Assembly (NCBI GenBank): GCA_036784855.1
Contig: JAZDSV010000041.1
Span: forward strand, 1-64,000
DNA from: Aphelidium insulamus
Lineage: Eukaryota > Aphelidiomycota > Aphelidea > Aphelidiaceae
DNA length: 64,000 nucleotides
Reading direction: 5' to 3'
Positions 36,018-47,700 of this stretch are shown here, one piece after another. Numbering within the stretch: position 1 is the stretch's first letter; every line of letters starts with the position of its first letter. A model generated the notes under the pieces. That model saw only the letters and a program-made list of their open reading frames with translations. It did no database searches and had not been told where the DNA came from. The position numbers were made by a program, and so were the translations under genes.

Positions 36018-38667
36018 ATGTCTGGTGGCGAGGTTGTCGAGCCGTCTGGCAGCGACCAGGCGCACGCCGACGAGGGCGTCATCCGCTGCATCTGCGGCCA
36101 GACTGACGACGATGGCTTCACTATTCAGTGCGAGCGGTGCTTTGTGTGGCAGCATGCCGCGTGTGTGCGCATCCAAAAGGATCAGGTGCCCGACGTCTAC
36201 TTTTGCGAGCAGTGCCATCCGCGAGATGTGGATATCGAGGTGCGCAGTGGAGTGTCTACTCCATAGTGCATGCGCTAATCTCACTCATAGTTTGCCAAGG
36301 AGCTTCAGTCTCAGCGCAAGCGGCGCAAGACTTCGAAATCTTCGTCCAAGAAGCGCAAGGAATTGGCCTCGGTGACCACCACCACCGCCAAGCACAATGT
36401 GCCGGCGGGCGGCGACGTATCTCGCAAGAAGAAACAACGGGTAAGCGCAGACTCGCGCCACCGCTTTCACAATTCAGACCCGGCCGCCGACCAGTCCGAC
36501 TATCATCCATCACATGGCAGCGGCTACTTGGCCACTGACCACGATACAGACCAAGAAACCGATTTCTACAATCAATTGGAGGATTACATTCCAGTCGGCA
36601 AGAACATGATATCTGCGCCGGTGCAGCCAGTGCTAGAGTCGCTCAGTCGTCGCTTGTTAAGCAATCAAAGTGGCAATCAAGCTGTTGACGACTCGCACGT
36701 TGGAGCGAAAGGCGAGCCTGGAGTGTCGAGTGCAGCGCAGGCACCACAACTGCGAATAGTCAGTAATGAACAGATGATTGCCACAGCACGAATGACTTCA
36801 ATACGGCACTTGGAGCATTCGCGTAGCTCCGTAAAAACTGGCCTGGTCGCTGATCAGTTGATTGAAGCCGGATCATTGATTATCGAGTGTCGAGGTCAAA
36901 TGCGACTGCATTCGGACGTTATGAAGGAGCACAGCCAGCACCGTCGAGGTAAACACTGTTATCGACGTAATATTAATGGAGCTTACCCGGTACGCAGATG
37001 GTAAAGCCAATTATAGATTCATATTCATGGCTCCTCAGTCTGATCTGCTGATTGATGCGAACCGATACGGAAATGAAGCCAGATTTGTTCGCGTGTCTTG
37101 CCGACCAAATGCGTCCTTGCACTGGATGAAGGTGTCTGGCGGCGCCGGCATGGAGATGACGGATGAAAGCTCCACTTATTTGCAGCTGGGCCTGTTCTCC
37201 TTAACCAAGATTGCTTCCAACGATGAGATAACGGTGCAGGGCCACGAATTCTCCATAGATGGCAGTGACTGTGCGTGCGAAGACTACTATACATGTCGAT
37301 TTCGGAATCGTCCAGTGCCGGAAACGATACAACGTGTCGATGAAAAGCTGAATTCGGCTTCTCCCGACCAAAATGGACACATCGATGGCAACAAGCTGGC
37401 GACCGCTTTTCAACGTCAAGATCGATTATCTGGGCAGCGATTTAATCAATCTTCCGCCAGTCTAGACTCACAGCCCATCCCCGACAGCCCATCCACTGCC
37501 ATCGACATGGAGAGCGAACTATTTCAAAAGTCGGACCGCATGCTCTCACGCGAAGAACGCAAAATTCGCGACGAGCTTATAAGATTTGCGCGCATGGAGA
37601 AGGATAGAAATCTGTCAAGTAGTCAGCGGCGTCGTAAGTCTGGCAGAGATGGCGCCAAGACTCCGAAAGACGGTGTCCATAAACAGCGCTCACCCGCCAA
37701 CCGCTCACGAGACGCCAGCCGCTCCAGGTCACTGACGGAAGAGCACGTACACACAAACCCCACACCGCAACAGCTGTCGAACGCACTGAGCAAGCTGGAC
37801 ACGGAACACTCGGTCGTGAATGAAGTTGATGCAAACAAGCGACTAATTGAACCGCTTGTGGTCGATGTCGTCTCGAGTAGCGGTCGATTCACACCTCCCG
37901 CGGAGGAAGCTGTGTATCTGCGGTGCGTACTTCAATGCTGTAAAACTCTCGATTTAATTTGTCTATTTAGGAGAAAAGTGCCGGCTAAAAAGCTGTGGCT
38001 CAAGATGTATGTGGAGACTACGAATGATGGCGCAATATTAGATGAACAACCGACAGCATCGTCCACACCCACAATGGCAGATTCTACATTTGACGACAGC
38101 GAACCGATACCCGTCTCGGGCCCCCTACCGTCTATTCCCCCGTCTCTCTATAGACGATTTCAGTCGCACTTGGCCGCCGATCCTCCTGACGTGACTGCCC
38201 CGAATTTGGTGGCCAGTGACGCGTCTCTGCCATGCAACATGGCGCCGCGGGATGACGAAACCGTGGTCGTGGTGGTGGATGAGCAGCCGCCTGCACCTGC
38301 CAAAATGGACGTTGTATCCAATGGAGGGATAGCCGCAGCGGACTCTTCCGTCAGCCACCCACCAGCTGCTTCCACAATGCCCTCAGAGCCACCGACACCG
38401 ATCAGCGTACCCGCCACTCCAGAACCCGTTGACGACTCTTCCACCGCAGCAGTGCCCGAGTCTGCACCAGCCACCCCGGTGGTCAAACAACGGATATCGC
38501 TCAAGGACTACAAGCGACGGAAAATATCCACCAACGCTACTACCGCGGCTGCCAGCGATACGCCGCTATTGTCAGCAACACTCATACCACCACCACCACC
38601 ACCAGTCGACACGGCACCGTCAACGTCTCTATCCACCCCGGCGGACGCGGAGCCAACTCCGCAGTGA
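36018..38667 (+). CDS. SET3: PHD-finger/SET-domain protein, Set3/MLL5 type, 833 aa
   Basis: Exons: 36018-36239, 36291-36948, 36998-37922, 37971-38667. The N-terminal PHD finger 'CICGQTDDDGFTIQCERCFVWQHAACV...YFCEQC' has the C4HC3 ligands and an aromatic pocket suited to methyl-lysine reading. A basic linker leads to a SET domain with 'LLIDANRYGNEARFVRVSCRPNA' and 'LGLFSLTKIASNDEITV', then a Cys cluster 'DCACEDYYTC'. The usual NHS of the SET active site reads RVS, as in Set3/MLL5 proteins, which are considered inactive as methyltransferases. Expected role: chromatin reader and scaffold of an HDAC complex. The C-terminal third is Pro/Ser/Thr-rich and includes 'QRISLKDYKRRKIS', a short motif shared with MLL5/SETD5-type tails. 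Confidence 0.88.
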
Positions 38668-38843
38668 ATGCACAACAGTTGTTTACTAAAGAAGTATTTG
38701 TATTGATCAATGTATTAGTCAATACAAGTTCATGAGTTTTGCGGCATATTCCCTTCTGTACTGGACAAAAGAACGGGCCCGTATTGCTTTGGATCAGTGG
38801 CGGAAAATCTTAATCAAGCACACAGTTCTCTAAAGAGTGAAAA

Positions 38844-40030
38844 ATGGCCAAGCAGCGGCGGGTAAGCGCGTGCTTGGTTTCTCCGTGCCTGCATATACAT
38901 TCGCATGTCTATATACGTGCTATAACGTTCATGACGCGCGCAGAAAAAAGTGCGAACACATGTGCGCGAGGATGAGGCCGCTGCCAAGAATCCCAACGCG
39001 TCCAAGACGCCAAAGAGCTTTGTCATGCGCTCCGGCAAGGTGACTGCCAGCTGTGCCCAGCTGGTGCAGAACCTGCGCAAAGTAATGGAGCCCAACACGG
39101 CTCTACGCCTTAAGGCATGTACATATATATATATATATATATATATCACCATACGGCACAAAGCTGACCCGCGCAGGAGCAACGCCGCAACCGACTCAAG
39201 GATTTCGTGAATGTCGCCGGACAGCTGGGAGTCACCCATTTCATGATGTTGTCGCAGACGGATGCCGGGACCGCGCTGCGAGTGGCACGCGCACCCAAAG
39301 GCCCGTCACTCACATTCCACGTGGACGCGTACTCGTTGATTCGCGACGTGTTGGCCACGCAGCAGAAACCGCGCAGTCCCGGCAAAGAGTATCAGCACGC
39401 ACCGCTGCTGGTGCTCAACAACTTCAACCAGCCGCAACCGCATGTCAAGCTGGCTGCCACCGTCTTGCAGAACATGTTTCCCGCTCTGAACGTTCAGCGG
39501 GTGCGTACTTGTGGTACGTCTTTCATCGGTACTTCCAATACCATTTAGATGCACGTGACGGATTGCCGACGCGTGGTCATGTTTGACTGGGACGCCGAGA
39601 CGGAGACGATCCAGTTTCGCCACTACTACATCAATGTCAAGACAGTGGGTGTGAGCAAGAGCATCAAGCGCATTGTAAGCACGCCCCACGTGCCAAACAT
39701 GCACGACTTTGACGATGTGGGCGAGTTTGTCCTGAGGTGCGTTATATTAATCTGTATTGTATCTTACGAGAATATCATGTAATGCTTGTGTGCAGCGGGG
39801 CACAAGCATCAGAGTCCGATGTCGAGGATGATACAGCCGGGGACAATGTGGTGACGCTGGCGCAGAACTATGTGGGCAGAAATAACACGGAGCAGAGCCA
39901 GCGCGCCATCAGACTGACGGAAATCGGGCCGCGCATGCAACTCCGTCTGGCCAAGATACAGCAGGGCTTCTGTCAGGGAGAAATCGTGTACCAACAAGCT
40001 GCCGCCAAAGAGGCTGCACCGTCCGCCTAA
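38844..40030 (+). CDS. PPAN/SSF1: Ribosome biogenesis Brix-domain protein (Peter Pan/Ssf1), 311 aa
   Basis: Exons: 38844-38861, 38944-39114, 39177-39500, 39549-39736, 39796-40030. It acts in 60S subunit assembly in the nucleolus. Brix-domain matches include 'PKSFVMRSGKVTASCAQLVQNLRKVMEP', 'LKDFVNVAGQLGVTHFMMLSQT', 'GPSLTFHVDAYSLIRDV', 'PPLLVLNNF'-like 'APLLVLNNF', and 'AIRLTEIGPRMQLRLAKIQQG'. The second intron (39115-39176) begins GCATGT. The only GT in reach puts a stop at the junction, so it is a GC-AG intron giving 'RLKEQRRNRLKDF', which aligns residue for residue with PPAN. The same intron carries 12-13 AT repeats. It converges with METTL15 (96-bp gap). Confidence 0.94.
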
Positions 40031-40126
40031 ACGACATCGTATATCGTCCTTATACAACATACATAGATCTTCTAGTCTGCAGTGTTTACATATCCCCAAC
40101 ACATCATTCTATAATTAAAATAGATC

Positions 40127-41249
40127 TCAACTCTTCTTCACAGTGGCTGCACGAAGCTTTGCGGAGCGGGATCGAACATTGATGTGAACTTCCTCTTCTG
40201 AGGGCACGGTGTATGGCTTGGCGCGGCGACTGTGACTATTATCATCATCAAATAAGACTGGCTGCAGGCGATCTGAATTATTGTTGATGAACGACTTGAC
40301 CACCTTATCTTCCAGCGAATGAAATGTAACGGCGACCAGCCGCCCACCTGGCTTCAAGTGGTCAAGAGCGTGCTTTAACCCGCTCTCCAGTTGCCCCAAC
40401 TATGCAAGTGTGTAAGTACATTACATTCAACACGACTGAACCTACCTCATCATTGACAAAGATGCGCAATGCCTGGAATATGCGCTGCACAGATGACGGA
40501 CCACCGCCGTGACTGTATATGAGCTGTGCCAGCTGTTTTGTGGCGGTGAGCGGGAGCGCGCATCTCTCACGCGCAATAACATTGGCAAACTTTTGTGCCC
40601 TCTTCTCGTCGCCATACTAGGCAAATTTAAATTCTTCTCATCTATACGCACCCACAGAGAGCCAAGCACCACACACCTTTAGCATTATGGAAGCGAGTTC
40701 ATGTGGAGGAAATGTGTTTACAATGTCGGCGGCGGTGGGACTGGCACGTGACCCCGGGTTGACCACAGTTGACATGCGCATATCCAGCGGACCGTCACGC
40801 TGATATGAAAAACCGCGCCTGCCGTCGTCCAGCTGCATGGACGACACGCCCAAATCAAACACCACGCCATCGAATAATGATCTTGGAGAGTCTGCAGAGC
40901 AAAGGCCCCGATCGCGCAGCAAGGACGGCATGTCACCGAACGGACCGACCAGCGTGGCTATAAGTCGAGGATGATTCTGCAAGTCTGCCGGCATCATATC
41001 AGCCGTGAACACGGTCGCGTCACGGTCAATTGCCACCACCCGCGAGTCGGGACAAGCAGCAAGCAGGGCGCGAGTGTATCCACCACCGCCGAATGTCGCA
41101 TCGAGCACAGTTCTGGGCGGTGCACCAGACTTGACTGGCGTCACAGGCGGTAACACAGTGGACACGGCTTGGTGTAGCAGCACCGGGACATGCAGCTGCT
41201 TGCCGTGCAGGTCGCGTCCAAGTCTCGAGCAATACATTATTTCAGCCAA
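40127..41249 (-). CDS. METTL15: Mitochondrial 12S/16S rRNA N4-methylcytidine methyltransferase, RsmH/METTL15 family, 338 aa
   Basis: Exons: 41249-40677, 40616-40446, 40399-40127 (introns 60 and 46 nt). Landmarks of the MraW/RsmH fold: 'HVPVLLHQAV' at the start, the SAM loop 'VLDATFGGGGYTRALL', 'VVAIDRDATVF', 'FDGVVFDLGVSSMQLDDGRRGFSY', 'GPLDMRMS', 'ALRIFVNDELGQL' and 'GGRLVAVTFHSLEDKVVKSF'. In bacteria and mitochondria the enzyme methylates the decoding-site cytidine of small-subunit rRNA. A strong mitochondrial leader is not obvious; only ~18 residues precede the conserved core, and they contain Arg and no acidic run beyond one Glu. Start at 41249 or the ATG 12 bases in. Confidence 0.93.
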
Positions 41250-41346
41250 TCACACGCGCGCATCGTTGCCATTGTATTTGGTTGCTTATGTATTACAAAG
41301 TGCTTCTGCATATCTTTCTCTGCAATATATCTTTATTTCTCTCGGT
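41250..41346. promoter_or_regulatory. Bidirectional promoter interval, METTL15/M50B
   Basis: Only 97 bp separate the two divergent start codons, so the core promoters must share or overlap this interval. No TATA box or known site is evident. Confidence 0.5.
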
Positions 41347-42195
41347 ATGGCGCCCGTAGTGAGCATGCAGGCGGTGGAAGCCTCCGCGGAGCTGTCGGCG
41401 CTCACGGACCACGAAAAGGTCACGCTGTACATAATCGGCGCGTTCGTGGCCGGCATCTTCCTCCTCTGGAACATTCCCTATGTAAAACACCTGCTGACCC
41501 CATTCAAACTGGTGGCCACGGGCCTGCATGAGCTGGGACACGCGGTGGCTGGCAAACTCACTGGCGCGCACATTGAGTCCATTAAGATTGACGCGGATAC
41601 TGGCGGCGTCACCAAGATGCGCGGTGGTGTTGCATGCTTTACGCTGCCAGCTGGTAGGTGATTTTATATCACCTATTAGTTGGATATCCTTTCTAATTCA
41701 CAGGATATCTGGCGAGCTCATTCTTTGGCGGGCTGATGGTTTTTGCGGGGTTTGATCTTTTGGGCAGCAAGGTGGTGGCGGCACTGCTTGGCGTGGCACT
41801 GCTAGCCGTGCTCTACTGGGCCGGCAATTGGATCGCGCGCGGCATATCAATACTCTACATTGGCCTCATAGCAGTGCTGTGGTGGTATAACGGCGGTCAA
41901 ATTCTGCCCTACTTTGTCCTATTTAACGGGTAATACTTGTGTTTGCATGAAGATGATGAGGCATAGCAATATATTTACTAATGTTTACTAACATAGAGTG
42001 CTGTGTTCATGCCAGTCGCTGTGGGACTTCCAGGAGTTGGTATTCCGCAAGGCGAACCCTGAGAGTGATGCGTCAAAGTTTGCCAAACTGTGCGGTTGCT
42101 GTCCGGCACAAGTCTGGGCCGCCATCTGGGCGCTGATCGGTGTGGTGTTCATGGTGGGCTTTGCGCTGCTGGGTCTAATTGTTTTCCATAATTAA
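41347..42195 (+). CDS. M50B-like membrane zinc peptidase, 243 aa
   Basis: Exons: 41347-41653, 41704-41929, 41997-42195 (introns 50 and 67 nt). The protein has a membrane helix at residues ~25-45, then 'GLHELGHAVAGKLTGA' with the HExxH zinc motif at the membrane border, a short soluble loop, and about four further helices, including 'SKVVAALLGVALLAVLYWAGNW' and a C-terminal one. This is the layout of the fungal and plant M50B-like family (Peptidase_M50B), relatives of site-2 protease. A third zinc ligand is not certain by eye. Substrate unknown. A Cys cluster 'KLCGCCPAQ' precedes the last helix. Confidence 0.85.
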
Positions 42196-42239
42196 GAGCC
42201 ATATAAAGAGTTACATTTGTTCAGTTTACATCAACAATG

Positions 42240-44028
42240 TTATATGTGCAATAGATTGTCTGTGATCTGCCCACAATCAGTAGTAGTCGTCGTGGTGGAA
42301 GTAGCTGCAGGCCGAGTCGGTGATGATGGACGAGGTTGCATAGGGGCTGGCTGTCTTTGCGGTGTTTGAGTGGTGCTCCGCCGGTCTGCGGCGTGCTGTG
42401 TGCGTACAATGCCTAGACTCTGGCGGGTGGGTGTTGCAGGAAGTTTGCCGCTGCCACTAATGGTGGAAGATGAGGGTGTGCCTGAGCGCAGCGGCGACGG
42501 GGATGCTGGAGTAGTCGAGGTGGACATCAGCATGGGAGAGGCGCCACCTCCCTTTCCCGCCAACAATAAATTCTTTGCGGCCGGGGAAAGCAATCGATAT
42601 CGATCCCTGGCGGACTTGCGTGAGCCAGATGACGGCGACTCCTTGTCGCTGCGACCTTGTGAGCCGTTGCTGTCACGCCAGGAATGCCGCTTGACCAGCG
42701 ATTGTTGCTTCTCACGGATGCTTTTACTCGCCGCATCCGACAATCGCTTCCCGAGTACGGCTCGCGGTGGCGGTGCCGGCAGAGTGAATCCATCGCGATC
42801 ACGCTCCACGGACAGTGGTCCAACGTCGCCGGCCGCATCATTGGGCAGCAGCTGCGGCGTGCTGTCCAACTCGCCCCACGTCAGCATCGGTGTGGCGCCT
42901 CCCGTGTGCGGCACAGGACTCGGCGTGGCGGCCACCATGCGGTATCTACCGATTACCGGTGTGCCGAAACGGGCACCATCGACGGCATTTGGCGTATCTG
43001 TGTGCGTGTTATAACGATGATATATGCGCAGCACTACACTTACAAGTCTGAGCTGCATTGGACCGGTTTAGAGCGCCTACAGCACCACCATCCAGCTGCG
43101 CCCAACGCGCGGCGTCGGGAACAGTTGGTGCACTCGGCACCCCACTGTCAATACCGGCAGTATCCTCATCAAGCCGCGTATTGCCATACTTTATCTCCTT
43201 GGCAAAGTGGCCACCGGCACTCTGCCGAGAGCCATTGCCACCATCGTCCAGCACGGAGCCGACACCGCGCGGGAAACACATCAAATCATTGCGTGGATCC
43301 GTGTGGTTCCACGTCTCCAGGCGGTTAGAGCAGGCCGATACTTCTGCAGCAGCAGTCGAGTCGGTAAGCAAGCGACTACTGCTATCGACATTAGTAGAGC
43401 TGGCAGCGGCAACCTCTAAACGCGCGACACCGGCCGGACCAAGCAGGAGCTTGTGCCGTGACTGATCGTAGAGCCAGGCGTGTTTGCGCCGCCGCTGCTC
43501 GTTCTCGGCGTGCACAATGTCGGCGAACGACGCATTGTCCTCGCTGGTGTACAGGCGCTGGAATGCGTCCAGTGAGAGCTCAGTCATGGCGTTCCCTGCA
43601 GCCATGGCGCCAGGGTTGCCGTCCGAGGTGGCAGAGGTGGTCTGGAGCAGTGCCGTGGCCGCCTCCTTGATGCGCACGGGGTCCCGGCTCTGCCACGCGT
43701 CATTGAAGGCCACGTTGGCGCGAAGACGAGGCAGGGCGGGGAAAAAGTCGCGCTGGATAATGTCGGCGAGGGCCTGCTGGTACTCGTCCTCGGGCAGGGC
43801 GCGATGTCCACCACGGCTTCGCGGGGCAGATACCTGCTTGTCGACTGGCTTTACGGCAACCACTGCGGTGGATGATGGCGACTCGGCAGTAGTAGCAGCG
43901 GCAAGAGCAGCGACACGCGCCACCGACAGATCCGACACCAGCAACGAGTCGGTGCCGCTCTTGGCGCCAGTCGACATGCTTTTCTTCTTTTTTTCCAAGT
44001 TGATCACTGCTTCAAGTGCGGCCCGCAA
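42240..44028 (-). CDS. ESS2: Splicing factor ESS2/DGCR14 homologue, 580 aa
   Basis: Two exons, 44028-43044 and 42997-42240, joined by a 46-nt intron. A spliceosome C-complex protein family (Bis1 in fission yeast). Matches to ESS2: 'YQQALADIIQRDFFPALPRLRAN', 'LSLDAFQRLYTSEDNASFADI', 'HAWLYDQ', 'NDLMCFPRGV', 'MVAATPSPVPHTGGATPMLTWGELDSTPQLL', and the diagnostic C-terminus 'ITDNLLHI'. The later half is Ser/Thr/Pro-rich and disordered. A second ATG at 43977 is an equally good start. It is longer than animal ESS2 (~476 residues) because of low-complexity inserts. The stop lies only 45 bp from that of the converging M50B gene. Confidence 0.9.
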
Positions 44029-44199
44029 TACATACTTGTCAAATGAATTTACACGCTGTCAGTGCTCGCTGATTTATCTGCCACCAGAGAAACCCGAATA
44101 TGGGCTAATACGGCCCGTTATAAAGTACGTTCACATAGAGGCATTGTGCAGCACTTTTAGGCAACATCCACCAACATACATCATATACTTTGCAAAATT

Positions 44200-44480
44200 T
44201 CATATCACCGACATCCATTTGCACGCGGCTATCAGCTGTCCTCTCTCTGCGGTGCTGGAATACGTCTCTTTATCCCATGGACATCCATTAGCACGTGCCC
44301 ATTGTAGCACCTCAAGGTGATTGTCCATTGCAGCATATGTACATGTATCCTCATTCCATGGACAACCATTGCCACGTGCCCACTGTAACACATTCAAGTG
44401 TCCTCTTTCAGCGGCAAATGTACATGTCCATGTATTCCACGGACATCCATTTGCATTCAGATCTTGATGTTATACCAGCA
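44200..44480 (-). pseudogene. Relic of a GCPW-type ankyrin-repeat gene
   Basis: Three consecutive repeat units read in one minus-strand frame: 'NANGCPWNTWTCTFAAERGH', 'ARGNGCPWNEDTCTYAAMDN' and 'ARANGCPWDKETYSSTAERG', spaced by 'LNVLQW' and 'LEVLQW'. This xNGCPWxxxTCxxAAxxGHLEVLQWA repeat is common in large expanded ankyrin families of protists, oomycetes and giant viruses. An in-frame stop lies just before the first repeat and another just after the last, with no start codon or flanking exon found, so it is a fragment. It shows that such a family once existed in this genome, either native or acquired. Confidence 0.7.
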
Positions 44481-44738
44481 TTAAATTCCTGCATCGTTCA
44501 CCAAACTGCCGCAATACCAGTTTATCGAACTCTAATTTTTCATTCCTCACGGTTAATACTACACTGAATTCAAGTATCAAAATGCTCATCGTGGCCTTCG
44601 ATCATTTTCAGCAAATACAACTCGCCATTTGCGTAGGACAATTACTGATCATTACACGAATTAAAAATTATTATCGGTGACTGGACAGCATGATGTAAGC
44701 ATTTCTAATCATTAAGGATCATAGTGTTGATGCAGGGT
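44481..44738. other. Non-coding gap
   Basis: AT-rich sequence with no reading frame of note, between the ankyrin relic and the end of the large membrane-protein gene. Confidence 0.55.
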
Positions 44739-47700
44739 TTACGCCGCCGTGTAAATGTCGATCATCTGCTGCAGGAAGCCCGTAATATCGGTGTGCGCCG
44801 TAGCAATGTCCATGGCTTTCCACATGGCAAACTGCTGTCCACTCAGCGACACCAATCCCTTGAGTCGTAGGAGCGACAGGTGCGTGAACGTGGCCATCAT
44901 GCGCAGTGTAGCGGGGCTGTAACGCACGCCCGTGTAGTCACCGCCAAGCGCCGCGTCGCCGTAGAATAGGCGTGACTTGGCGCTCACGTCCACCACCTCT
45001 TGCATCATCTCCATGTACAGCGCCGTCATCCACGCCGACCGGACAATCTTTTTGCGCTCCAGGAGGCGGTCGATCAGGCTGCGGATGCCAGAGTCTTGAC
45101 TGTCGTCCGCCACATCAACCAGAATATCAATCTCGTACGGGAGCTGTTTGCGTGGCGCATTTCGGGCCAGTAAGCGGCTGGTAAAGTCTCGCACTCGGCT
45201 CTCCACCTCGAGCACAAACGCCACACTGGACTCATTCCACGATGAGCAACTATTGCTTCGGCCATTGCGGCATATCTGCATGGCGTCCAATTCCTGGCGA
45301 CGTTTCTGGCCAATTGTCGAGTTGTCGGAGACAATGTCGGTCCAGGTGACCGCGTTCATGCCGCTCTCCTTGTCCTTGCCCACGTTCAAGAATAGCGAAG
45401 ACTGTGTTCGAAAGTCCATCTCACCCACTACGGTGACGGGGTCCATGCGCTGCGACACTTCAATTGCCATCATGGTGGTCAGCACGTCGACCGGGTTCAT
45501 CTCCTTGGCCAGGCCGTCCACATTCTTCTTGTCCTCGCTCTTGAGGGTTGACTGCAGATTACTCCATGTCTTTGGGATGGAGGCTGCGGCGACGGAGCTG
45601 GCAGATTCATGCCACTCGGCAAACAGGTTGAGAAATTGCGGCACGGACTGCTGCATGGGTCGGGTGGCATTCTGGTATGGTGCCGACAGTTTGCCGACAG
45701 TTTTCATAATCACCGCCGCCTTCTTGATCAGGTCCGCCATGGACATTCCATTACTGCGCGCAACAAACAGTTCGCGTGCCTGGGCCGACAAGTACTCGGC
45801 CACGGTCTTGCCGTCCACGGCCAGGTACGTGGTGTTGAAGAATGTGATCAGATTGCGCAGACTTGGGTCCAGGCTGCCACGCAGCTGCACCATCCTGGTA
45901 TCGTCGGCCAGCGTGACAGTGTCAAGAAACACGTTTGACCCCGCCTGGCCCGTCATGTCCTTCTCAGATGCACCCAGCGGCAGTTCAAACAGGGTCAGCG
46001 AGCGTGCTTGCGGCTCCTTGACAAAGTCCGCGGGAACACCAGACAGCATTAACGACTCGACATACATGTCCAGCGGGTGGAATGAGCTGCTGTTCACCGT
46101 GCTGAATGCGCCGTATGGCGGAAGAGCCGAGTTGTGCAGAGATACCAGACCCGAAACTGCCAGAGCCGAGGAATTTTGCAGGGCAGCTCCGACATGCAGC
46201 GCCTTGTTGAACACGCGCTTCAAATACGACTGGTAGAGCAGCACGTCGCTCCACGAGTAGGCACGAGCGCCATACGACTTTGGCGGGTCGGAGAACACGT
46301 CCGGCATCTCCGTCTGGATCGTGGTCATGTTCTGGCTACCGGGATTGGGCACCCACTCCAGAGCACCCAGGCAAAAGTCGCGCACACTCAGGCGCGAGTC
46401 GGGCACCGAAAGGCCAATACGCACCAGCAGACAGTTGGGCATGTCGGTAGGCGGCAGGTACGCAAGGACGAGTTCGCCGGTGCGGCTGGACGAGTAGGCG
46501 TGCGCACGCATTCCAGTCTCCACCTCCCACCAGTCACCGCCAGTCTCGGCTAGCGAGACGATGCCGGTGGACTCGGGCGTGTGCAGCGACGGTCCGTCGC
46601 GCATCACAAACACACGGCCATTCTTGTTACGGTTCTGCCAGCGAGACAGACTGCTGTCCTCCGTGGCGTCCTGCAGCACAAAGTCGATCTGGAGCGGCAG
46701 GTTGGGGATGCCGAACGGGCGCATCTCCACGCGGTTATCCCAGACAAGCGGCACATGGTTGAACATTGGACGGACGCGGGTCACCACCACCTCTGACAGA
46801 CTGCTTTCATTCGGCAGCGCCAACTTTGACTTGGTCTTTTGCACGCTCAGCGACAAATCGGCAGCCGTAAGTGCATCGGCTAATCGGAATTAGACAATGT
46901 GCAGCTAAAATAACGGAAAACAGAAAACTTACATATGCAAAAGGTTCCGCTCTTGCTGTAACGCTCAGGGCAGCCGGCATCGGTGAATGTGACCACTTTG
47001 CCGCCCAACTTGATGTCGTAGCGGCCGCGATACACCGGGCCGTCGATCAGCAGCTGCATCACGTCGGACGGGGATGAATTGTCCGATACCGTCATCACAG
47101 ACTTGAGGGCGGGCCACGGCGATGGGAGCAGGCGCGACGTGTCCACGTCCACCACACTGTAGTCCAGGGAGAAGGTGGCACTGTCGACTTCCAGCTTGGA
47201 CAGACGGTCCACGCTGCTGGGAATGAATGCGTTCATCTCCACGCGCACTCCCATCGCGTCCGGGTCCGCCGAGATTGTGCGCTGGAACTCGAAAATGTCC
47301 ATCGGCACCAGCACCTGGCTCTTGAGCAGTACTCCGGGACCTACAGGGAATTGTTAAGTACTATGCAATGGGAGTTAATATACGAACCGATGTGACCGAT
47401 ACGCTCGGTGAAGAAGGCAGCCACCGTCTCGTAGCTGTCGGGCTGCGAGTGGAACTGCTGATTAAGCGACAGACCCGTCTGCACCTGGCTGACCCAGTTC
47501 CCGCCCGATGGCTTCTGCCGGATCGCAGCATTGCTGCTATTCGTAACCGTAGGCGGATGGGCGCGGGCGGCCGACACCAAGTCCCAGTTCACCATGTCGT
47601 TCCAGCCGGCCCAGACGCCGCCGGCCGAGTCGGTCTTGCAGTACAGACGACCGTTCACATCTTCGCGGCGCACACGCTTGAAGTCATTGAAGCCCAGGGC

